64,000 nt of DNA, taken from the NCBI GenBank assembly GCA_000416275.1, contig ASZJ01000040.1, positions 1,041 through 65,040 on the forward strand, read 5' to 3'. Of the stretch, positions 56,779 through 64,000 are shown in pieces. The notes beneath the pieces were generated by a model that was not told the origin of the DNA, did not search any database, and worked only from the letters and a program-made list of their open reading frames with translations. The stretch's first letter is position 1; every line of letters begins with the position of its first letter. The stretch is from Osedax symbiont Rs1 (GTDB lineage: Bacteria > Pseudomonadota > Gammaproteobacteria > Pseudomonadales > Balneatricaceae). Made by a program: the position numbers and the translations under genes.

Positions 56779-57817
56779 ATGCGTTATCCTGCACCATTAG
56801 TTCAGGGCTCGGTCATTGCGCTGACTGCATTCTCAGCGGGGGTCGTGGAAAAGTATCATCCGAGGTTAGATCGAGTCATAGCAGATTTTAGGCAGCGGGG
56901 CTTTACCGTCGTTGAAGGTCAATGCCTAAGGGCTAGCCATCGTCAGGTTAGTGCTGATAGAGCGCTGCGGGCGGCTGAGTTAATGGCTTTTCTGTTGGAT
57001 GATTCAATTGATGCGGTCGTTCCGCCCTGGGGTGGGGAGTTGGCGATGGAGTTATTACCGCTGCTCGACTATGACAAAATTGCTGCGGCAAAGCCTAAGT
57101 GGATTTTTGGCTTTTCGGATGTCAGCACGCTCTGTGTTGCGCTCTCGACAAAATGTGCTTGGGCGACGGCGCACTGCGCACTGCGCCAACTTTATGCAAT
57201 TAAATACTGCTCAAGCTGATGGTTTGACTGCCGGCACATTAAAGATTTTGGCGACTCCTACAGGGGGCCAATTTAGCCAGTCAAGCTCTGCCGTGTATCA
57301 GTCTAAGTCCATAGACTTTGAGCGTGATGATGATGCAACTTTTCATTTGTCGCAGCCGACAAAGTGGAAGCCTCTGCTGCAAAAAGGATCCTCAGTTAGC
57401 ATGCGGGGCCGTTTGATTGGCGGTTGTCTCGATACCATTGGCCATCTATTTGGCAGCTGCTACTTCGATATTGAGCGTTTCAGTGGCCGCTATCCAGAAC
57501 AGGGCACAATCCTATATTTTGAAAATGCTGAATTATCCCCGCCAGCTTTGATTCGAGTGTTATTAAGTATGCGTTTTAAAGGTGTTTTCGATAACCTTGC
57601 AGGCCTGCTAATCGGTCGCAGTAGTGCTGAATGCGTAGATAGTAGCGGTTTGAGTTACCAGGAGGCACTTATTTCAGTGTTGGGTGGCTATGATTTTCCG
57701 ATCATTTACGATCTGGATATTGGGCACCAGCCACCAAATTTAACCTTAGTCAATGGAGCCTTTGCCAGCGTTACATTGGATCATAAAATCGCCACAATTA
57801 CCCAGTCCTTTATTTAG
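56779..57817 (+). pseudogene. peptidase S66 / LD-carboxypeptidase (MccF/LdcA-like), frameshifted
   Basis: Two frames together encode one family S66 protein of about 345 residues. The first part (56779 to about 57177) carries the nucleophile Ser113 in GFSDVS. The second (from 57185) carries the later active-site regions ENAEL and GHQPPNLTLVNG. The break is an exact tandem duplication of the 7-mer GCACTGC (57171-57177 and 57178-57184). Removing one copy restores a continuous reading ATAHCANFMQLNT. As it stands, the first frame runs off into 14 unrelated residues and stops at 57217-57219. The family trims peptidoglycan L,D-peptides or cleaves microcin C. Confidence 0.85.
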
Positions 57818-57943
57818 ACCGAAAACAGCTATGGCTGAGCTTATCTATTGATGCTACAGGTTTTGGTTATGTAATTGAGAAGGTGAGTTAGTAAACGATT
57901 TAGTATTTGAATGGTGACTACCTAAAAAATGTTAGGAGAAGTG

Positions 57944-58464
57944 ATGCTCAGTAGTAAACAAGTGACGATGAGAGCCTTAAGTTGTGAAGATGCCTGCAGT
58001 TTTAGCCGCTGGTTTAGTGATTCCGAAGTGGTTAAATACAGTCTGACATCGCTCGCCTACCCGCAGTCCGATGAGGATATCGGCTGTTGGTTAAAGGCGA
58101 TAAACCAGCAGAAAAGTAATATTCAGCTAGGGATTTGTTGTGCTGATAGCGGCTTGCTGATCGGCTATGCTGGGATCTGTGGGATTAGTCAAATTAACCG
58201 CAGCGGCGAGTTTTTATCTTGATTGGCGATCGTCAGTACTGGGGGAAGGGGATAGCCACACAAGTGACTAAGCTCATCGTTGAATATGGTTTTGCTAGAT
58301 TGGGTCTGTATCGGATAGGGCTGACTGCATTCGTCGAAAATAAAGCTGTAATAAGGGCTTATGAAAAAGCCGGTTTTAAGCATGAGGGCGTGATGCGTGG
58401 GGCTGGTTTTAGGCAGGGAAAGTTTATCGATAAGGTGTTAATGGCGGTGCTTAATAGCGATTAA
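57944..58464 (+). pseudogene. GNAT-family N-acetyltransferase, frameshifted
   Basis: The first frame (ATG at 57944, MLSSKQVTMRAL; an upstream ATG at 57929 is also possible) carries the N-terminal half of a RimJ/RimL-like acetyltransferase up to INRSGEF and stops at 58220-58222. The other frame carries the acetyl-CoA-binding half (GDRQYWGKGIATQVTKLIV, then RAYEKAGFKHEGVMR). The joint lies in a run of five T at 58211-58215; adding one T restores INRSGEFFILIGDRQYW. This is either a real one-base loss or a homopolymer sequencing error. Confidence 0.8.
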
Positions 58465-58695
58465 GCTGTCAGTTAGGTAAAAAATCAATTAAAAATAATC
58501 TGAGTTTCGATGGGGTTGGATGAGTTACTGGCTATTAGTCTGGTCTCAGTTAGGTGCTAAAGAGTTAATCATAAGTTATCAACCACGCAATATATACGGG
58601 CAGTTCACAACTTGTGATTGTAGGGGGGGGCTAAAAATTTATTTAGACTCCTTCTATTTAGCCCCCTCCTATTTAGCCCCCTATTTAGCCTTTAA

Positions 58696-59220
58696 TTAGC
58701 TTTTATTGAGTGGTGCATCAACGACAGGGGCTTGACTAGCTGAACTGAGTTGATCGTCAGCCTCGCTGTTTATTTTTGGTGTAATGCCATAATTTTCGGA
58801 TAAAGCACCTATTTCATCGGGCTTTTTAGGTGCGTAATCTCTGGGCGGCTCGACAATGTTATCAATCCCAGTCGGCTGTTCCAGATCCGTTTCATGGATG
58901 CTATCTGGCTGCTCTTCTAGCTTAGGTAGTAGACGAGATTCAATATCTTTAGCAGTGCCGGCATCACACAAATCTTGCGAGCCCTTGGCTAGGTGCTGAA
59001 CCACGCTTTTATAGCTGTCATTCATTTCATTAATCATCGTCGCCGTCTGTTGAAAGTGAGAAGCTACCGATTCTTTGTACTGATTGATCTCAACTTTTAG
59101 AGCATCTACTTTTTTCTCTTGAGCGCTGCTATTCGCTGATGATGAACGACCGGCAAAATAGCCAATTAGGCCGCCTATACCAAATGTAATGATGACAATT
59201 ACTATACTATTTTCTTCCAC
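58696..59220 (-). CDS. zapG: DUF1043 family cell-envelope protein ZapG/YhcB
   Basis: This inner-membrane protein of 174 residues has a single N-terminal helix (about residues 5-23, IVIVIITFGIGGLIGYFAG). A coiled coil (about 35-75) and a disordered acidic/proline-containing C-terminus follow. The layout and the HFQQTATMINEMNDSYKSVVQHLA region are those of YhcB/ZapG, linked to cell shape and division in E. coli. The start is GTG at 59220 with AGGAG five bases upstream. A short family A repeat sits 37 bp upstream. Confidence 0.88.
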   Translation of the reverse strand: MEENSIVIVIITFGIGGLIGYFAGRSSSANSSAQEKKVDALKVEINQYKESVASHFQQTATMINEMNDSYKSVVQHLAKGSQDLCDAGTAKDIESRLLPKLEEQPDSIHETDLEQPTGIDNIVEPPRDYAPKKPDEIGALSENYGITPKINSEADDQLSSASQAPVVDAPLNKS

Positions 59221-59769
59221 AGTATCTCCTTACTGCTGATGAATGATAAACCTAATACCTGAATCCTTGACTTCAAAGTGAATACAGAGCTTGCGCTATG
59301 TAGTGCAGTGAGGTCGCTGATTCAGGTAATATTCACGGCTGAGGCCAATAAGACCAAACATTATGCTTTGCATGGTTAATGCTAAATGTTGATTGGGAGC
59401 GCTCAATGCCTTTGAGAATATGTGACCCAAGAGTAAATCAAAATTGTGCAAAATCCTATGGGTGAATGAGAAAATATGAATTTTAATCAGTGGAAAAATG
59501 TTTAGCGCTATTTAAAGCACTAAATAGTGGTCAATTTAATTTATTGCTGGTTAAAAGATCGACAAAATTTAAACTTTAGGGGTGCGAGCAAGCCTTCAGT
59601 AAGAAGTCGTTGTGGCTAGGGGTTGAATGAGATCATTATAAAGCAGCAAGTGTTCAGAAATATGCAGAGCTTGCTGCAGTGATAAAGCTAGTGGTGAAAT
59701 TTAATTTTTAGTATTGGAGGCCGCACCTCTAACCAGCGGGTGCGGCAGATTGTTATTTGCTGCTGAATA
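59221..59769. other. spacer between zapG and cca
   Basis: About 550 bp. It contains a short family A repeat (59258-59326); the rest has no ORF or recognisable RNA. Confidence 0.4.
59258..59326 (-). repeat. repeat family A, 69-bp short copy
   Basis: The left end is CCTGAATCCTTGACTTCAAA and the right end GTGAGGTCGCTGATTCAGG. Counting one extra base on each side (ACCT...AGGT), AAT flanks both ends (59254-59256 and 59328-59330). The core GAGCTTGCGCTATGTAGTGC is the inverted form of the shared interior. It is the best-preserved short form. Confidence 0.8.
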
Positions 59770-61020
59770 TCACTGAGCAGTAGGTTGGGTTTTTAAATAA
59801 TCTCTGATGCAGCTTATTTCCGCTAGTCGAACGCTGTCTCCAATATCAGGCCCTTTTTTGCCCTGTTTGATAGCCTGACGAACGACGCTTTTTCGGTCCA
59901 GTTGGCTCAGCAGTTCAGCCAGTTGCATGGCGAAGTGCATTTGCGGGTAAGGGTTGTCGACAAAAGTGGCACCTCTGCCTTGCGAGTCGCAGAGGCACGC
60001 CTGTAAAAATTGTTTGAAGCGTTGCGGTTGCGCGACCGCATTCATATTTTCGATAATAAACTTATGCAGTGTTTTCGGGGTTAATTGAAAAATATTGTGA
60101 CACCTAGTATGGTTGTCGCTGGTTAATAATCCGATAGTTTTAAAGCGATTCGGCACTTTAATGCGCTGACAAAATTGCTCTATTGCCGCTAACCCTTCTT
60201 GTTCGTGGCCGTGTAAAGTCGCTCTTTTATGATGGCAAATGGATTTTCCAAAATCGTGCGTCAGGGCGGCAAAGCGTGTTTCTATATCGAAATCAAGCTC
60301 GGCAGCGCGTTTTAAAACCAACATAGTGTGATTGTAAACATCGCCCTCTGGGTGATGTTTTTTAGGCTGTGGTATGCCTTGCATAGCCTCTATTTCAGGA
60401 AAAATCCCGAGTTTGTGTAAAGCCATAAAATATAAATGCGGGTGTTTTTCTTGCAGCGCTTTTTCGGTCTCCTTCCACACTCGCTCTGCGACTAAGTGTT
60501 TTAATTCTCCGCTGTCTCGAAGTTGTTCCATCAATGCGTAAGTATCTGGATGGATTTTCCACTGGTCACCAAAACGCGCTAAAAATCTAGCCACTCTTAA
60601 TACTCTGACGGGGTCTTCAGAGAAAGCGGCGGTGGTGTGGCGCAATATTTTATTTTTCAGATCGCGCTGTCCGCTATAGGGATCGATGATCTTTCCCGAG
60701 GTGTCTTGGGCCATGGAGTTGATCGTGAGGTCCCTGCGCGCCAAGTCTTCTTCTAAAGTAACCGAAGCGCTGGCATCGACGGTAAAGCCTTTATAGCCAG
60801 AGCCGCTTTTTCTTTCGGTGCGGGCGAGCGCGTATTCATCTTTTGTCTCAGGATGTAAAAATACTGGGAAGTCACTGCCAATCGGCTGATAACCCAGATT
60901 GAGCATGGTCGCCGCTGTTTCGCCAATCACTACATAATCGTGGTCTTTGGAGTGGATATTGAGGAGTCGGTCTCGCACGGCTCCTCCGACTAGATAAGCT
61001 TGTGTTAAATCTTTGTGCAT
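59770..61020 (-). CDS. cca: multifunctional CCA-adding enzyme with HD domain
   Basis: This 416-residue tRNA nucleotidyltransferase repairs or adds the 3' CCA. The N-terminal GGAVRDRLL is at residues 12-20 and the metal-binding DHDYVVIG at about 26-33. The RRDLTINSMAQD motif is at about 92-103, and EDPVRVLRVARFLARF near 137-152. The C-terminal HD phosphohydrolase domain is marked by ALTHDFGKS near 253. The length matches gammaproteobacterial Cca. ATG start. Confidence 0.97.
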   Translation of the reverse strand: MHKDLTQAYLVGGAVRDRLLNIHSKDHDYVVIGETAATMLNLGYQPIGSDFPVFLHPETKDEYALARTERKSGSGYKGFTVDASASVTLEEDLARRDLTINSMAQDTSGKIIDPYSGQRDLKNKILRHTTAAFSEDPVRVLRVARFLARFGDQWKIHPDTYALMEQLRDSGELKHLVAERVWKETEKALQEKHPHLYFMALHKLGIFPEIEAMQGIPQPKKHHPEGDVYNHTMLVLKRAAELDFDIETRFAALTHDFGKSICHHKRATLHGHEQEGLAAIEQFCQRIKVPNRFKTIGLLTSDNHTRCHNIFQLTPKTLHKFIIENMNAVAQPQRFKQFLQACLCDSQGRGATFVDNPYPQMHFAMQLAELLSQLDRKSVVRQAIKQGKKGPDIGDSVRLAEISCIRDYLKTQPTAQ

Positions 61021-61605
61021 ATCCCAACATATCCTAAGTTTGTGGTGTTAATTAGCAGTTGTTGTGCCCAGGAATCGCATAGTCCTGTGACGTAGAAAAC
61101 TCATCAGCTCTCTTGTTATTTGTTGTCTATTATGAGGGCTAAGTGAAATAGTCCCTAGGAAAACTTACCGTTATAAATCAGATTTGATTAGTTCTTGCTG
61201 CTATAGGTTCTGAGCGAGGTGGTGCGCTGAGTGGTGCGTAATTAACTGTGTAAAAATTTAGCCAGTATCTGTAGCTTGCAAGTGCTACATGGCATCAGTT
61301 GTTGATCTTGTGGGGTGGAGAATAGCCCTGAGCCCTGGGGTTTTGAATTGCACTGCAAAATAAATATGTGCACTCTGCAATCATGAATTCGAAGTTGCAT
61401 ACAGCGACATGCGCTAACAGTATTGCCTTTAGAATATAGCCTAGCTGATCGCTATTTAAAATCCAGTCAAAGGTAAAACTCTAAGATTAGATTTATATTC
61501 AAGAAGTTGGCGTAGTAATCTGCCTAAAAGGTCATTAATATGGAGCTTACGAGATGTATAACATATAAAAAATAGCTGCCATCCGCTAGCTGATAGAGAT
61601 AAATA
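61021..61605. other. divergent cca-argC spacer with a decayed family A fragment
   Basis: No ORF. The stretch 61341-61395 (TTTTGAATTGCACTGCAAAA, then TGCACTCTGCAATCATGAAT) resembles the right half of family A repeats. Promoters of cca and argC are expected but not assigned; I did not identify a confident ArgR box. Confidence 0.4.
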
Positions 61606-62655
61606 ATGTCGATAGATAATAAAATTAAAGTAGGTATTTTAGGTGCGTCAGGTTATACCGGCGCTGATCTGGTTCGTTTGGCGGCGGCTCATCCGCATAT
61701 GGAGCTGACAGTGTTAACGGCCAACAGTCACGCTGGAAAAAAATACGCTGATGTTTACCCCCATTTAGGGGCTATGGATTTACCTGATTTAATTAAGATT
61801 GAAGAGGCAGATTGGACGGGCTTGGATGTTATTTTTTGTGGCTTGCCACACGGTACTACGCAAAAAATTGTTGCCGGTTTGCCCAAACATGTAAAAGTGA
61901 TTGATTTATCTGCTGATTTTAGATTGCGTGATACTGCTACTTACCAGGAGTGGTATGGGCATGAGCATTTTGCGCCGCAGTTACAAAAACAGGCGGTCTA
62001 CGGGTTGTCAGAGCATTATCGGCAGGAGATAAAAGCTGCCAGCTTGGTGGCTTGTCCCGGTTGTTACCCAACTGCAGCGCTGATGATGTTGCTGCCATTG
62101 TTAGCCGCTAAACTTTTGGATGTTAGCAGCATTATTATTGATGCTAAATCTGGTCTTACCGGTGCTGGTCGTGGTCTTAAGCAAAATACACTATTTGCTG
62201 AGGCCGGTGAAGGGCTCAGTGTTTATGGCGTTGCAGGGCACAGGCATGCACCGGAGATAGAGCAAGAGCTGAGTAAAGCACAGGGGAGCGAGGTGATGGT
62301 CAGCTTCACCCCGCATTTAATTCCGATGAACCGCGGGGAGTTTGTTTCCACTTATGCCAATTTAACCGCTGGTGCCAGTATTGATGATATTCGCCAAGTA
62401 TTGTCAGAAACCTATCAAAATGAGCCCTTTGTTCGTTTGCTGGCACAAAGTGCCGGTATTGGAACTCAGTACGTAAGGGGTTCTAATCAATGTTTGTTAT
62501 CAGTGCATGCGGACCGAGTGCCGGGTCGAGTGCTGTTGTTCTCTACACTGGATAATTTAGTGAAAGGTTCCAGTGGGCAGGCGCTTCAAAATATGAATAT
62601 TATGTTTGGTTTTGAAGAGACTTTAGGTTTGATGCAGCAGCCTATGTTTCCATAA
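61606..62655 (+). CDS. argC: N-acetyl-gamma-glutamyl-phosphate reductase
   Basis: This 349-residue enzyme performs the NADPH-dependent reduction of N-acetylglutamyl phosphate in arginine synthesis. The NADP-binding GASGYTGADLVRL is at residues 13-25. The catalytic Cys is in ACPGCYPTA (about 152-160), and the catalytic His is in GVAGHRHAPEIE (about 208-219). The length fits. ATG start. A bidirectional terminator follows, so it is probably monocistronic here. Confidence 0.97.
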   Translation: MSIDNKIKVGILGASGYTGADLVRLAAAHPHMELTVLTANSHAGKKYADVYPHLGAMDLPDLIKIEEADWTGLDVIFCGLPHGTTQKIVAGLPKHVKVIDLSADFRLRDTATYQEWYGHEHFAPQLQKQAVYGLSEHYRQEIKAASLVACPGCYPTAALMMLLPLLAAKLLDVSSIIIDAKSGLTGAGRGLKQNTLFAEAGEGLSVYGVAGHRHAPEIEQELSKAQGSEVMVSFTPHLIPMNRGEFVSTYANLTAGASIDDIRQVLSETYQNEPFVRLLAQSAGIGTQYVRGSNQCLLSVHADRVPGRVLLFSTLDNLVKGSSGQALQNMNIMFGFEETLGLMQQPMFP

Positions 62656-62777
62656 AGGGGGGTGTGATCGTTCATGTGTATGGCGCTCACTCGATGGCCG
62701 CTGTGTCGAGTAGTTGCAGCGCGAGATGTAGCGAACTAGAGTGAAGATTGTATTTATTATGCAGCGTATTTAGAGCA

Positions 62778-62807
62778 AAAAAAACCCGACAATTGTCGGG
62801 TTTTTTA
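62778..62807. terminator. bidirectional terminator between argC and the deaD-like gene
   Basis: The symmetric hairpin AAAAAACCCGACAATTGTCGGGTTTTTT serves both convergent genes. Confidence 0.92.
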
Positions 62808-62827
62808 TACTGAAGATAAAGCTAAAC

Positions 62828-64000
62828 TTAGCTGCGCGGACGGCGGCGGCGAGGCTTAGATTTACTGATCTCTTCACTGCTTGGCTTTAAGTTAAGCTTT
62901 TTTCCGCAAACTGAGACATTGCGAAGTAGTTCCAGCACATCTTTAGGCATACCAGCGGGTAGATCGATCAAGGTTGTGTTATCTTGAATTTCGATTTGGC
63001 CGATGTATTTGCTGTCAATGTTTGCTTCATTAGCGATAGCGCCAACGATATTGCCAGGCTTAACGCCGTGTTCTCTACCGACACTTAACACATAGCGTTG
63101 CATATCGCCTTCAGGTGCACGCGGGCCTTTATCTCCACGTTCGCGTCTGCTGCCGCGTTCGCTGCGACCTTTACCGTCGCTTGCGCCGAATTCAACAGGA
63201 TTTCTGAGTTCTTTTTCAGAGATGAAAAGCGGAGTGTCGCCTTGCACAATGCAGGCGAGAGCCGCGGCAATGTGTAGCGGGTCAGAATCATGCTCTTTTT
63301 GGTAATCTAATAAAAGATTCATATAGAGAGATAAGTCTGAGCTGTTCATTACTTCGCTAATCTTTAACTTGAAGTTGTCAACACGCTTGATATTGATGTC
63401 TTTAGGAGAGGGTAGGGCCATAGGCTCTATCTTCTGCTTAGTGGCGTTTTCGATCATGCGCAACATGCGCTGTTCACGAGCCGAGACAAATAAGATGGCT
63501 TCACCTGAGCGACCAGCACGGCCGGTGCGGCCAATACGGTGTACGTAAGATTCAGTATCGTAGGGAATGTCGTAGTTTAATACACAGCTGATGCGTTCTA
63601 CATCTAAGCCACGTGCTACTACATCAGTTGCAACTAATATGTCTAGCTTGCCTTTTTTAAGACGATCGACGGTACGCTCACGTTGCTGCTGTGGGATATC
63701 GCCGTTCAGTGGCTCACAGGCATAGCCTCGGGCAGTTAGTTTTTCAGCCAGTTCTATGGTTGCTGATTTGGTTCTAACGAAAATCAACATTGCATCGAAA
63801 GATTGCATTTCTAGAATACGGGTTAACGCATCGAGCTTGTGTAGACCGGCGACGCGCCAATATTTCTGGGAAATAGTGGTGGCTGTTGAGGTCTTGCTAG
63901 CAATCTTAATTTCTGACGGGTCGTTTAAGTACTTAGTGGCGACACGGCGAATGACAGAGGGCATGGTCGCAGAGAATAGCGCAATTTGACGACTATCTGG
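62828..64000 (-). CDS. deaD: DeaD/CsdA-type DEAD-box RNA helicase, 3' part (gene continues past the window)
   Basis: This is the C-terminal portion of an ATP-dependent RNA helicase of the cold-shock/ribosome-assembly type. The frame stays open to the window edge, where it reads SRQIALFSATMPSVIRR (motif III, SAT). ARGLDVERISCVLNYDIPYD (motif V) and [15 protein letters not shown] (motif VI) follow. A DbpA-like RNA-binding domain near the end (RYVLSVGREHGVKPGNIVG) and a Lys/Arg-rich tail are typical of DeaD. The N-terminal part with Walker A and DEAD lies outside the window. Confidence 0.93.
   Translation of the reverse strand, partial: PDSRQIALFSATMPSVIRRVATKYLNDPSEIKIASKTSTATTISQKYWRVAGLHKLDALTRILEMQSFDAMLIFVRTKSATIELAEKLTARGYACEPLNGDIPQQQRERTVDRLKKGKLDILVATDVVARGLDVERISCVLNYDIPYDTESYVHRIGRTGRAGRSGEAILFVSAREQRMLRMIENATKQKIEPMALPSPKDINIKRVDNFKLKISEVMNSSDLSLYMNLLLDYQKEHDSDPLHIAAALACIVQGDTPLFISEKELRNPVEFGASDGKGRSERGSRRERGDKGPRAPEGDMQRYVLSVGREHGVKPGNIVGAIANEANIDSKYIGQIEIQDNTTLIDLPAGMPKDVLELLRNVSVCGKKLNLKPSSEEISKSKPRRRRPRS

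Noticed and set aside
58205..58225. Programmed -1 frameshift in the GNAT gene
   Set aside because: The site is G-TTT-TTA, lacking the first matching base of a proper slippery heptamer, and no downstream pseudoknot is evident; mutation or read error is simpler.
56629..58695. Defence or novel mobile island after clpX
   Set aside because: Only two damaged common-family genes (S66 peptidase, GNAT) are present; no integrase, no transposase, no defence domains.

Overview
The window is chromosomal DNA from a gammaproteobacterium. The gene content (nadB divergent from an rpoE-rse-mucD cluster, large NAD-dependent glutamate dehydrogenase, leuCD-leuB beside a LysR gene, acnB, cmoAB, tig-clpP-clpX) and the moderate, slightly A/T-leaning composition best fit a marine Cellvibrionales/Pseudomonas-like lineage. 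That placement is inference from protein families and gene order; no rRNA is present. There are no phage genes, no transposase genes, no CRISPR array and no recognisable defence island.

Layout. 0-6.5 kb: nadB (-), a minisatellite, then the envelope-stress cluster rpoE, an unusual RseA/RseB-C hybrid anti-sigma factor, rseC and a DegP/MucD protease. 6.7-16 kb: an orphan batD (-), gdhB, an RhlE-type helicase and a LysR regulator (-). 16.5-20 kb: leuC-leuD-leuB. 20-27.5 kb: a second RhlE helicase (-), a Na/Pi cotransporter (-), the M48 protease bepA (-), a TusA-like protein and PerM. 28-31.7 kb: a response regulator that looks truncated, a DUF445 protein, a CvfB-like RNA-binding protein and rluE (-). 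31.9-35.8 kb: acnB (-) and an OmpA-like lipoprotein (-). 35.8-37.1 kb: a repeat-rich gene-free stretch. 37.1-43.4 kb: a PilZ-like protein, uvrB (-), cmoA-cmoB and an unrecognised membrane coiled-coil protein. 43.4-48.6 kb: thpR and a ynjBCDF-type transporter/phosphatidyltransferase cluster. 48.6-52.4 kb: a GGDEF protein (-) and a coupled radD-atl pair (-). 52.6-56.6 kb: tRNA-His(GTG), then tig-clpP-clpX. 56.8-58.5 kb: two neighbouring genes broken by frameshifts (a peptidase S66 gene and a GNAT acetyltransferase). 58.7-64 kb: zapG/yhcB (-), cca (-), argC and the 3' part of a DeaD-type helicase (-).

Most genes are housekeeping. The unusual content lies mainly between them. Two families of short non-coding inverted-repeat elements (called A and B here) are scattered through the window. 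Family A (ends CCTGAATC...GATTCAGG, about 69-240 bp) has roughly a dozen full, partial or decayed copies, several lying 20-40 bp from start codons. Family B (ends TGAGRCCTCTGC...GCAGAGGYCTCA, 49-186 bp) has three copies, each flanked by a 3-bp direct repeat. One of them supplies the stop codon of rpoE, and another sits just behind the truncated response regulator. I found no convincing previously undescribed multi-gene system. The strongest leads are the RseA/RseB-C hybrid, the two repeat families and the interleaved 12/14-bp minisatellite upstream of rpoE.
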